The position numbers and the translations under genes are program-made. Under the pieces are notes generated by a model that worked only from the letters and a program-made list of their open reading frames with translations, was not told the DNA's origin and did not search any database. From CAYVTV01 sp964454295 (GTDB taxonomy: Bacteria; Bacteroidota; Bacteroidia; Bacteroidales; GCA-2748055): DNA of 64,000 bases. The DNA is taken from NCBI GenBank assembly GCA_964454295.1, contig CAYVTV010000001.1:1-64000 (forward strand), given 5' to 3'. This document shows positions 26,633 to 34,141 of the stretch, piece by piece (the stretch's first letter is position 1; the number at the start of each line of letters is the position of its first letter).

Positions 26633-26863
26633 ATGAAAACAGTTTCATTAAAAATAAACGATTCTATTTTCGGAGAGACAGAAAAAATTCTTTCCCGCAT
26701 TAAAAAACCCCGTAACCGTTATATCAACGAGGCAATAGAGTACTATAATAAACTTCAGCGAAAACTGATCCTTGAAAAAAAGCTGAGAACAGAATCAGAT
26801 ATTGTAAGGACTGATTCAATGTCTGTACTAAAAGATTTCGAGGAGATTGATTATGCAGGTTAA
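26633..26863 (+). CDS. MazE-type antitoxin-like protein
   Basis: A protein of 76 residues. It starts KTVSLKINDSIFGETEKIL, fitting the beta strand and first helix of a ribbon-helix-helix DNA-binding fold, continues with RNRYINEAIEYYNKLQRK as the second helix, and has an acidic tail (VLKDFEEIDYAG) that could bind the toxin. It overlaps the MazF gene by 11 nt, the usual antitoxin-toxin layout. It should neutralise the toxin and repress the promoter at 26583. Confidence 0.75.
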   Translation: MKTVSLKINDSIFGETEKILSRIKKPRNRYINEAIEYYNKLQRKLILEKKLRTESDIVRTDSMSVLKDFEEIDYAG

Positions 26864-27200
26864 ACAATTTGAGATCTGGATAGCAGATTTAAATCCACAG
26901 ATTGGTACCGAACCTGGTAAATCCCGACCTGTTTTAACAATACAGACAAATTTGCTTAATAAGATCCCACACCCGTCGACAATAATTTGTCCGATTACAA
27001 CAAATGTTAAAAAGGATACTGAAATTTTAAGAGTACATATTAAAAAAGGCATTGCAGGTCTTAATCAGGCCTGCGATATTATGATCGACCAGATCAGGGC
27101 AATAGATAATAACCGGTTGACAAAACGCCTTGGTGTACTCCCTGATGAGTTAATCGAAAAAGTTAAGGAGAATATTCAAATTGTTCTTGATATTATATAA
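26853..27200 (+). CDS. mazF: MazF/PemK family mRNA interferase toxin
   Basis: A protein of 115 residues from the ATG at 26853. That start is preferred over a TTG at 26847 because AGGAG at 26841-26845 sits seven bases before it, one of the few clear Shine-Dalgarno sites here. The MazF core is intact: FEIWIADLNPQIGTEPGKSRPVLTIQ (about 5-30, containing the conserved Arg), PSTIICPITTNV (about 40-51, with the conserved Thr) and CDIMIDQIRAID (about 74-85). It cleaves single-stranded RNA. The stop shares one base with the start of the next, compositionally different gene. Confidence 0.9.
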   Translation: MQVKQFEIWIADLNPQIGTEPGKSRPVLTIQTNLLNKIPHPSTIICPITTNVKKDTEILRVHIKKGIAGLNQACDIMIDQIRAIDNNRLTKRLGVLPDELIEKVKENIQIVLDII

Positions 27201-27982
27201 TGCCCGACTTCACCCTCAACACCTACCACACCCTCCTCACCGTCCTCCGCGCACAGGACTATTCCTTCCACCCCATGGAAGAGCTACCCTTTACCCTTCC
27301 CGGAAAGATCATCGTCCTCCGTCATGATGTAGACCTCCGCCCGCACCGCGCCCTGCAGACCGCCCTCCTGGAAAACCGCCTCGGCATCAGCGGAACATAC
27401 TACTTCCGCATGGTGCCGCGATGTTTCAATACCGACATCGTGAAGCAAATCCGCGACCTCGGCCATGAAATAGGATACCACTACGAAGACCTTACCCTTA
27501 CCAGGGGGAATATCGATGCGGCTTACACATCTTTCTGCACCCATCTCAATACCCTGCGGCAGTACTACCCGGTAAAAACCGCCGCCATGCACGGCAGTCC
27601 CGCCAGCCGCCACGACAGCCGCGATATATGGACATCATACAGCTACCGCGATCAGGGCATCATCTGCGAACCCTACTTCGATACCGACTTCAGCAAGGTA
27701 CTCTACCTTACCGACACCGGCCGCCGCTGGGACGGATGGAAAGTGAACGTGCGCGATAAAATCACTGGAAAAGAATATGGCCGCGACAACAATATATCCT
27801 TCCGCTCCACCCGCCATATCATCGCCGCCGCCAACGCCCTCACCCTCCCCGATAAGATCATGTTCAACATCCACCCCCAACGCTGGACCGGCAAACCCCT
27901 GCCGTGGATGAAAGAACTGATCCTGCAGAATGCAAAGAATATAATAAAAAGAGTAATCATCTCCCTTCGTGTTCCTTCGTGA
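27200..27982 (+). CDS. NodB-like polysaccharide deacetylase-related protein
   Basis: A protein of 260 residues. KIIVLRHDVDLRPHRAL (about 36-52) holds an HDVD version of the metal site, followed by GTYYFRMVPRCF, GHEIGYHYEDLTLTRGN and a conserved AAMHGSPASRHDSRDIW block. The ending FNIHPQRW supplies the last histidine. Such proteins often lie in capsule clusters and are assumed to deacetylate sugars. Nearly all codons in the first half end in C or G, unlike the MazF gene it overlaps by one base. The last five residues (LRVPS) and the stop come from the palindromic repeat at 27964, so the native C-terminus was replaced. Confidence 0.75.
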   Translation: MPDFTLNTYHTLLTVLRAQDYSFHPMEELPFTLPGKIIVLRHDVDLRPHRALQTALLENRLGISGTYYFRMVPRCFNTDIVKQIRDLGHEIGYHYEDLTLTRGNIDAAYTSFCTHLNTLRQYYPVKTAAMHGSPASRHDSRDIWTSYSYRDQGIICEPYFDTDFSKVLYLTDTGRRWDGWKVNVRDKITGKEYGRDNNISFRSTRHIIAAANALTLPDKIMFNIHPQRWTGKPLPWMKELILQNAKNIIKRVIISLRVPS

Positions 27983-28045
27983 ATACCTTTGTGTACCTTC
28001 GTGGTTAAACACGTAATGAGGTTAACCACGAAGGAACACGAAGGA
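27964..28045. repeat. CACGAAGGA-family palindrome R2
   Basis: Arms CCTTCGTGTTCCTTCGTG... and ...CACGAAGGAACACGAAGG surround a loop with AACACGTAATGAGG. The left arm lies within the end of the deacetylase-like gene and supplies its stop codon TGA. The right arm runs directly into a T-run and the -7 box at 28054. Confidence 0.9.
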
Positions 28046-28053
28046 TTTTTTTA

Positions 28054-28061
28054 TATCTTTG
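28054..28061 (+). promoter_or_regulatory. -7 box (TATCTTTG) for the sugar transferase
   Basis: TATCTTTG follows the right arm of palindrome R2 after a run of seven T. The ATG at 28087 is 25 bases downstream. The would-be -33 region lies inside the repeat arm. Confidence 0.5.
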
Positions 28062-28086
28062 TTCTAATTAACCCTTAACCACCACC

Positions 28087-29540
28087 ATGAACCGCCGCCA
28101 GCTCATCATATACACCCTGGACATAATCATACTCTCAGCATCCTACCTGCTGATGGCGGCATACAAGCCTTCCTCTATCCACTACCTCACCGACGAGTAC
28201 CTCATAGCCTTCGTTTTCCTGCTGGTGGCATGGACCACCTCTTCCCTCTACTTCAACAAATACAGGATAAAGAAGAAACACGCCTTCACCCGGGTGTTGA
28301 AAAATATCCTGCTCCCGAATTTCATCTCTTCGGAACTATCGGCATCGCCACGCTCGCGGAACTATTCCTGGGAAACCTTTACTACCTGCTCATTAAATCC
28401 ACCGGAAACGGCTTCCATCTTATCAACCCCCCTCCCAGCAACGCAGAGATAAAAAGAGCACGGCAAACCAAAAGCTACAGGGATTTCAACCTTTCCCCCG
28501 AGGTGATTGAGAGAGCCGTGGAAGAACAATGCGGGGAAGGAGCATTTCGGGTTATTGAGGAATATATCGAACCCATAGATAACCAAACCCTGTTTATCTC
28601 CACCTCCACCCGGTTTAATATCGAATTCCAGCCGGATAACTTCTACCGGAATATCGTTAACCTGAAGAGGGTGAACGATATACAATATATAAACAAGTTC
28701 TTTGAGTCGGTAAACAGGAAGCTGCCGGTAAACGGACTTTTCCTGGGATGTGCCGAGACCAAGGATGCCCGCAAGCGGCGTATCCTGGCCAAGTTTCCCC
28801 CGGTACTTAACTGGATGTTCTATATGGTGGATTTCGTTTTCAAACGTATATTTCCGAAATTTCTGCTTACCAAAAAAATATACTTCCTCTTCACCCGCGG
28901 AATGAACAGGGTGCTGTCGAAGGCCGAGGTTCTCGGGCGACTCTATTCATGCGGATTTGAGGTTGTTGATGAAAGGATGACAGGGAACCTGCTCTTCTTC
29001 ATCGCGAAGAAAGATAAGGTCCCGGCGTATGATTTCGACCCTTCCTACGGCCCGTTTGTGAAACTGCGCCGTATAGGTATGGGGGGAAAGATGATCAGGG
29101 TGTACAAGTTCCGCACCATGCACCCTTTTGCCGAATACCTGCAGGATTATGTGTATAAAAAGAACCATCTCGACTGCGGGGGAAAATTCAAAAACGACTT
29201 CCGCATCACCACCTTGGGAAGGCTCATGCGGAGGCTGTGGATAGATGAGTTTCCCATGGTCATCAATGTGTTAAAGGGGGAAATGAAAATCGTGGGAGTG
29301 CGGCCGTTGAGTCAGCATTACTATGACCTTTACAGTAAGGAATTGCAGGAGAAGCGCATCCTGTACAAGCCGGGACTCATTCCGCCGTTCTATGCCGACC
29401 TGCCCGTTACGCTGGAAGAGATACAGGCGTCGGAGATGAGATACCTGGAAGCCTATGAGAAGAAGCCGTGGAAGACAGACTGGAATTACTTCTGGAAGGC
29501 GATGAGGAATATTTTGTTTAAGAAAGTGAGGAGCAGGTAG
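28087..29540 (+). pseudogene. Bacterial sugar transferase (polyprenyl-phosphate sugar-1-P transferase type), frameshifted
   Basis: The first frame (MNRRQLIIYTLDIIILSASY...FTRVLKNIL) gives the N-terminal membrane region up to about 28305. The rest reads in another frame from about 28310: FGTIGIATLAELFLGNLYYLL, a middle domain, then the catalytic bacterial sugar transferase part, KMIRVYKFRTMHPF (about 29090-29130) and RLWIDEFPMVINVLKGEMKIVGVRPLS (about 29235-29312). Compared with relatives about 25-30 residues are missing at the join, so this is a deletion with frameshift and not a single sequencing slip. An intact enzyme would start repeat-unit assembly on undecaprenyl phosphate. Internal initiation could still make the catalytic part. 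Confidence 0.75.
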
Positions 29541-29577
29541 CTGATTTTTGAGGGATTGTGTCATTAAACAATGTAAA

Positions 29578-29600
29578 TTAACCACAAAGGACACAAAGTA
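29578..29600. repeat. Half-site of the CACGAAGGA family (R3)
   Basis: A single arm, TTAACCACAAAGGACACAAAG, without its partner, in the gap before the GxxExxY gene. Confidence 0.7.
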
Positions 29601-29613
29601 AAATCGGTTATCT

Positions 29614-29985
29614 ATGGATAGGGAGAAAATATTTAAGATAATACTGGATTGTGCATATAAAGTGCATTCGGCTTTGGGGCCGGGATTGTTTGAAAGTGCA
29701 TATGAAGAATGTTTGTGTTATGAACTTCAGCAAAGCGGTTTAAACTTTAAAAAGCAAGTCCCTTTACCGTTAGTTTACAGGGATATTAAACTTGAAGCAG
29801 GTTATCGGTTGGATTTAATGGTAGAAAATAAAATTGTCGTTGAAATCAAATCCATTGAATCTTTCACCGATATTCACATGGCTCAAATTTTAACCTACCT
29901 GAAGCTTTCGGGCTGCAGGTTAGGATTATTGGTAAATTTTAATGTCGCACACCTACAAAATGGCATCAAACGTATTATACTCTAA
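29614..29985 (+). CDS. GxxExxY protein (PD-(D/E)XK nuclease-like fold)
   Basis: A protein of 123 residues with the defining GPGLFESAYEECLCYEL (about 22-38), then YRLDLMVENKIVVEIKSIES (about 63-82), where D, E and K fit a PD-(D/E)XK core, and HMAQILTYLKLSGCRLGLLVNFN (about 88-110). The family is widespread in Bacteroidota and has no established role; it is often found alone and near repeats, as here. The stop is followed at once by repeat R4. Confidence 0.88.
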   Translation: MDREKIFKIILDCAYKVHSALGPGLFESAYEECLCYELQQSGLNFKKQVPLPLVYRDIKLEAGYRLDLMVENKIVVEIKSIESFTDIHMAQILTYLKLSGCRLGLLVNFNVAHLQNGIKRIIL

Positions 29986-30110
29986 ACCTTTGTGTTCCTT
30001 TGTGCTTACCTTTCCGCGGGCGCTGAAGCTACCCTGCGGAGGCGCCGTGTCCTTTGTGGTTAACCTTCGCATACCTTTGTGGTTAACCTTCGTGTCCTTT
30101 GTGGTTAACG
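29986..30110. repeat. CACGAAGGA-family array R4 (one orientation, overlaps a signal-peptide region)
   Basis: Several CCTTTGTG/CCTTCGTG words and three GTGGTTAAC words occur in one orientation only, with a GC-rich insert (GCGCTGAAGCTACCC) at 30019-30046. From 30047 on the repeat lies in the reading frame of the Wzi-like protein. Confidence 0.8.
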
Positions 30111-31633
30111 TCTCCACCCTCTCTGCCCAGCCCACCATCCACTCCCTCCTCGATGAACTGAATGCAGACTACAACACCTCCGTCAAACCCCTGACACGTC
30201 CACACATACTTTCCCTTCTCGAATCCATCGACACCACCACTCTCAACCCCCGCCAGAAACACGAACTCACATTCTACCTCAAAGACTACAACAAAGAAAA
30301 ATATCCTCACAAGAATTTCCCCCGCAGAAAAGATGTATTGTACCTCCGCGACAACCTCTTCTCCCTCACCATCAACCCCATCGCCGGAGGCGAAGTCTTC
30401 CTCACCGCCAACGGCAACGCCTGGCACTGGTGGAACGGACTCTATGCCCATGCCACCGCCGGTAACTGGTCCTTCTACGCCAGCCTCACCGACAACCACG
30501 AAAGCGAAAAACTCATGTCCCCCTCCTTCCTCACCCAACGCCAGGGAGGGGCGAACATCAAAAGGTTCAGCGACGGAAAACAGGACTACTGGGATTCACG
30601 GGGAGGGGTCACGTACGACTGGGGCAAAGGACATATAGGACTGGTAAAAGACAACTTCACCTGGGGATCGGGGTATAACGGCTCCATCATCTTCTCCGGC
30701 CGCACCCCCTCCTTCGCACACCTCAGCCTGCAGATACGGCCTGTGAATTGGTTCGAGTTCAACTATGTACACGGCTGGCTGGCGTCGGAAGTCGTCGACA
30801 GCGCCCGGTCGTTCTACTATTCCACCCCTTCAGGCCCGGCTTACCGCAAGATGTACCACCGGAAGTTTATGGCGGCAAACATGTTTACCTTCAAACCACT
30901 GAAGGAACTGCAGATATCGGCAGGGAATGCCATCATCTACGACTACGACAATGCGCATCCGGCATACTTCATCCCTGTGCTCTTCTTTAAGGCGGTGGAC
31001 CACCACCTGCAGTCGGGAATGGACAACATGAACTCCATGATGTTCATGGACATCTCGGTAAAACCCCTTCCGAATACACACCTCTATGCCACTGTATTCG
31101 TGGATGAGCTGGCGGTGAAGAGGATCTTCGATCCGGATGAATTTAACTACCTGAGCATAAAGGGAGGCCTCAGACTGAATAACCTGATCGAAAACACATG
31201 GTTCGGAGCGGAATATACATGGACCAACGTGTATCCCTTCCGCCATTATGTGCCTACCCTTAGCTATGAGTCAAACCGGTACAACCTGGGCCATTACCTC
31301 ACCGACAATGCGCAGGAATTTTTTGCCACTGCCGGATACAGGCCTTTCCCTCTTACCGCGTTTGAAATAAGCTATACCCGTTGCCTGAAAGGCCCTGATC
31401 ATACAGTGCTGGGATCACCACGACTAGGTATCATCCCTTTTACCCCCATAGTGTGGGAGTCGGATGCCGTGGCACTGAAAGCCAGCTGGCAGGTGATAAA
31501 TGATGTGTGGGTGTATGGCGGATATACGTGGCAGCATGTGAGAGGCGAACAGGGCTACCTCGATCTGTATACCCCGGCATTCATGCAGGGGAAGAAGGGA
31601 ATAGTTAACCTGGGCGTGAGAATAAGCAGATAA
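30047..31633 (+). CDS. Wzi-like capsule assembly outer-membrane protein
   Basis: About 528 residues from GTG 30047; TTG 30077 is also possible. An earlier start at 29942 would overlap the GxxExxY gene and read through the repeat. The protein starts with a hydrophobic stretch (LWLTFVSFVVNVSTLSA, then Q) that fits a signal peptide and is coded almost wholly by repeat R4. The mature part has aromatic beta-strand patterns and the Wzi-like blocks WDSRGGVTYDWGKGHIGLVKDNFTWG, FVDELAVKRI and WFGAEYTWTNVYPF. Wzi proteins sit in the outer membrane and hold capsule at the surface. It closes the capsule-related genes of this region. Confidence 0.8.
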   Translation: MSFVVNLRIPLWLTFVSFVVNVSTLSAQPTIHSLLDELNADYNTSVKPLTRPHILSLLESIDTTTLNPRQKHELTFYLKDYNKEKYPHKNFPRRKDVLYLRDNLFSLTINPIAGGEVFLTANGNAWHWWNGLYAHATAGNWSFYASLTDNHESEKLMSPSFLTQRQGGANIKRFSDGKQDYWDSRGGVTYDWGKGHIGLVKDNFTWGSGYNGSIIFSGRTPSFAHLSLQIRPVNWFEFNYVHGWLASEVVDSARSFYYSTPSGPAYRKMYHRKFMAANMFTFKPLKELQISAGNAIIYDYDNAHPAYFIPVLFFKAVDHHLQSGMDNMNSMMFMDISVKPLPNTHLYATVFVDELAVKRIFDPDEFNYLSIKGGLRLNNLIENTWFGAEYTWTNVYPFRHYVPTLSYESNRYNLGHYLTDNAQEFFATAGYRPFPLTAFEISYTRCLKGPDHTVLGSPRLGIIPFTPIVWESDAVALKASWQVINDVWVYGGYTWQHVRGEQGYLDLYTPAFMQGKKGIVNLGVRISR

Positions 31634-31638
31634 CGCCC

Positions 31639-31740
31639 CCTTCGTGTACCTTAGTGACATCCTTCGTGTCCTTTGTGGTTAAATACGTACGGAGATTAAC
31701 CACGAAGGACACAAAGGGTTACACCAAGGTACACGAAGTA
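31639..31740. repeat. CACGAAGGA-family palindrome R5
   Basis: Arms CCTTCGTGTACCTTAGTG... and ...CACCAAGGTACACGAAG around a loop AAATACGTACGGAGATTAACC. The right arm enters the 3' end of the minus-strand dehydratase gene and supplies its stop codon. Confidence 0.9.
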
Positions 31741-32741
31741 TCTTTAAGAAAAATCCTTCCGGTTTCCCTTATCACCGCTTCCATCCTTTCAAACTCAATC
31801 CCCACCGCCCCCTTCACCTTCTCATTCGAAAAATACACCTGCCTTATTCCTGCGCGTGCCGTCTCCGGGGTGATAACACGTGTTCCGGTGAATAGCGACC
31901 TTACCCCATCCAGCCGTGCAGCAGTCATGGCCATGAAAGGAGTAGCTTCTATGGCAGGAGGGCGGACATTCAGGCTGGCGGCGATCATCTCAAAGACCTC
32001 CTTATAGGAGAAGTTCTCCGCGGAGATGATGAACCTTTCCCCCGAGATATCACTGTTCATGAGGCGTATCATGCAGTCCGACACATCCTTTACCGACACG
32101 AAGCCCGTCACACCACAGGTATAATACCTGAGTCCCTTGTAAATGGTGGTGAACATGGAAGAGGAACCCTTGTCCCAGAAGCCGGGACCAAAGATGATGG
32201 AAGGGTTCACTATCACCGCATTAAGGCCCTCTTCCATACCCCGCCATACTTCCATTTCCGATTTGAACTTGCTGATGGCATACCCTGTGTTTTTCTTGTC
32301 GGGCCGCCAGATCATATTCTCGGTAACAGCTTCTCCCCGGGCGGCTTCACCCAGGGCTGAGGTGGAACTCACATGACACAACTTTTCAATGCCCAGGTCG
32401 AGACATGCATTGACAATGTTGGCCGTTCCTGTCACGTTATTAACGATCATCCGGTTGCGGTCGCGCGGGTTGAACGACACAAACGCGGCGGCATGGTAAA
32501 GCCGGGAAGTTCCCTCCAGCGCATCGGCAACAGAATCGTAATCCAGGATATCAACATCCACCCATTCAATACGTTCAAAAAGAGAATCAGGATCAGAGGT
32601 GTAGCAGGAAAATACATGCCGTATGGCTTCGGTATTGCTGGTTTCCCTCTTTAACGCCCGTATATTTTCCGTTGAAGAAGAAAGAAGATCAAACAATACC
32701 CTGGATCCAAGCAGGCCTGTGGCGCCGGTGATGGTGATCAT
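31719..32741 (-). CDS. NAD(P)-dependent epimerase/dehydratase (extended SDR, reductase-like)
   Basis: A protein of 340 residues. ITGATGLLGSRVLFDLL (about 3-19) is the Rossmann glycine motif; YAISKFKSE (about 155-163) has the catalytic Tyr and Lys; LCHVSSTSALGEA (about 120-132) has the Ser. The overall form resembles dihydroflavonol-4-reductase-like SDRs. The substrate is unknown; a nucleotide sugar or small carbonyl is possible. It is alone on the minus strand between Wzi and gmd and has a palindrome on each side. The last residues (TSCTLV) and the stop come from palindrome R5. Confidence 0.85.
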   Translation of the reverse strand: MITITGATGLLGSRVLFDLLSSSTENIRALKRETSNTEAIRHVFSCYTSDPDSLFERIEWVDVDILDYDSVADALEGTSRLYHAAAFVSFNPRDRNRMIVNNVTGTANIVNACLDLGIEKLCHVSSTSALGEAARGEAVTENMIWRPDKKNTGYAISKFKSEMEVWRGMEEGLNAVIVNPSIIFGPGFWDKGSSSMFTTIYKGLRYYTCGVTGFVSVKDVSDCMIRLMNSDISGERFIISAENFSYKEVFEMIAASLNVRPPAIEATPFMAMTAARLDGVRSLFTGTRVITPETARAGIRQVYFSNEKVKGAVGIEFERMEAVIRETGRIFLKDTSCTLV

Positions 32742-32773
32742 GGTTTTTCAGCAAAAATAATGAATTTAGCCGA

Positions 32774-32874
32774 ACTTCGTGTTCCTTTGTGAAATCCTTC
32801 GTGTACCTTCGTGGTTAAATACGTATTGAGATTAACCACAAAGGACACGAAGGATTTCACGAAGGACACGAAGG
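32774..32874. repeat. CACGAAGGA-family palindrome R6
   Basis: One of the best palindromes: the left arm ends CCTTCGTGGTTAA, the loop is ATACGTATTGAGA, and the right arm begins TTAACCACAAAGGACACGAA and ends ACGAAGG. It separates the divergently oriented dehydratase and gmd genes and abuts the gmd promoter. Confidence 0.92.
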
Positions 32875-32889
32875 GAAGTCTATTTTTTC

Positions 32890-32897
32890 TATCTTTG
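32890..32897 (+). promoter_or_regulatory. -7 box (TATCTTTG) for gmd
   Basis: TATCTTTG matches TAnnTTTG, 19 bases before the gmd ATG and 15 bases after palindrome R6. As at 28054, the -33 position falls inside the repeat. Confidence 0.55.
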
Positions 32898-32916
32898 TTA
32901 TTTAAACAACAATCAA

Positions 32917-34020
32917 ATGTCAAAAACAGCACTCATCACCGGCATTACCGGGCAGGACGGAGCGTACCTCGCAGAATATCTGCTGGAAAAAGGGTACAAA
33001 GTTCATGGTATCAAGCGGCGCAGCTCCATGTTCAACACGGGAAGGATTGATCATCTGTACCAGGATCCGCATGAGGAGGAGAAGAAGTTCATCCTTCATT
33101 ACGGTGACCTTACCGACTCAACCAACCTGATACGTATCGTGCAGGAGGTTCAGCCGGATGAAATATATAATCTGGGAGCACAGAGTCACGTCCAGGTGTC
33201 GTTCGAAACTCCCGAATATACGGCTAATTCTGATGGTCTGGGTACCCTTCGGATGCTCGAAGCCATACGCCTGTTAGGCCTCGAAAAGAAAACAAAATTT
33301 TACCAGGCCTCCACCAGTGAGCTTTTTGGGAAGGTGCAGGAAGTGCCGCAAACCGAAACAACCCCGTTTTATCCGAGAAGCCCGTATGGTGTGGCAAAAC
33401 TCTACGGCTACTGGATAACGGTGAACTACAGGGAGGCATATAATATTTTTGCCTGCAACGGCATATTGTTCAACCACGAGTCGCCCATACGCGGCGAGAC
33501 ATTTGTCACCCGCAAGATCACCCGCGCCGTAGCACAGATAGTGCTGGGTATGAAAGATAAGCTGTATATGGGTAACCTCTCGGCCCGACGCGACTGGGGA
33601 CATGCAAAGGACTATGTGAAAGCCATGCATATGATCATGCAACAGGATGTAGCTGAGGATTTTGTCATCGCCACAGGCATCATGACCGAAGTGAGGGAGT
33701 TTATACGTATGGCCTTCCTTGAAGCAGGAGTGGAAGTTGAATTCCGCGGGAAGGGCACGGACGAAAAGGGATATATTGCCGGAATACATCAGTTACCGGA
33801 CAACAGCACACTGGGTAAAGATGCGGTGGGCAGGTGCGTGGTGGAAGTCGACACCGACTACTTCCGTCCCGCCGAAGTGGACATGCTTGTGGGTAACGCG
33901 GAAAAGGCACGACAGAAGCTGGGATGGAAACCGCAATATACCCTGCACGACCTGGTGAAGGAGATGGTAAAAGGCGACCTGCGGCTTATAGGCAGGGAGA
34001 AGATAATGCAAGGCAAATAA
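32917..34020 (+). CDS. gmd: GDP-mannose 4,6-dehydratase
   Basis: A protein of 367 residues, full length. It has ALITGITGQDGAYLAEYLLEKGYKVHGIKRRSS (NADP-binding glycine motif and family signature, about 4-37), QASTSELFGKVQEVPQTE (Thr and Glu of the active site, about 130-147) and PYGVAKLYGYW with the Tyr-Lys pair (about 155-165). It turns GDP-mannose into GDP-4-keto-6-deoxymannose. The next gene, fcl, finishes GDP-L-fucose, the donor needed by the GT11 enzyme at the left edge; the product could also feed perosamine or rhamnose routes. Confidence 0.95.
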   Translation: MSKTALITGITGQDGAYLAEYLLEKGYKVHGIKRRSSMFNTGRIDHLYQDPHEEEKKFILHYGDLTDSTNLIRIVQEVQPDEIYNLGAQSHVQVSFETPEYTANSDGLGTLRMLEAIRLLGLEKKTKFYQASTSELFGKVQEVPQTETTPFYPRSPYGVAKLYGYWITVNYREAYNIFACNGILFNHESPIRGETFVTRKITRAVAQIVLGMKDKLYMGNLSARRDWGHAKDYVKAMHMIMQQDVAEDFVIATGIMTEVREFIRMAFLEAGVEVEFRGKGTDEKGYIAGIHQLPDNSTLGKDAVGRCVVEVDTDYFRPAEVDMLVGNAEKARQKLGWKPQYTLHDLVKEMVKGDLRLIGREKIMQGK

Positions 34021-34023
34021 AAC

Positions 34024-34125
34024 TCCTTAGTGTCCTTTGTGTCAGCCTTCGTGTCCTTCGTGGTTAACCTCATTACGTATTTAACCACAATGGACACAAA
34101 GGTATATCACAAAGGACACGAAGGA
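34024..34125. repeat. CACGAAGGA-family palindrome R7 (reversed loop)
   Basis: The loop reads CCTCATTACGTATTTAACC, the reverse complement of the common form, so this copy is inserted in the opposite direction. It lies between gmd and fcl. Confidence 0.9.
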
Positions 34126-34141
34126 ATACAATTATTACACT

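Noticed and set aside
29942..30046. Longer N-terminus of the Wzi-like protein
   Set aside because: It would overlap the GxxExxY gene by 44 nt and puts about 35 non-signal residues before the hydrophobic segment.
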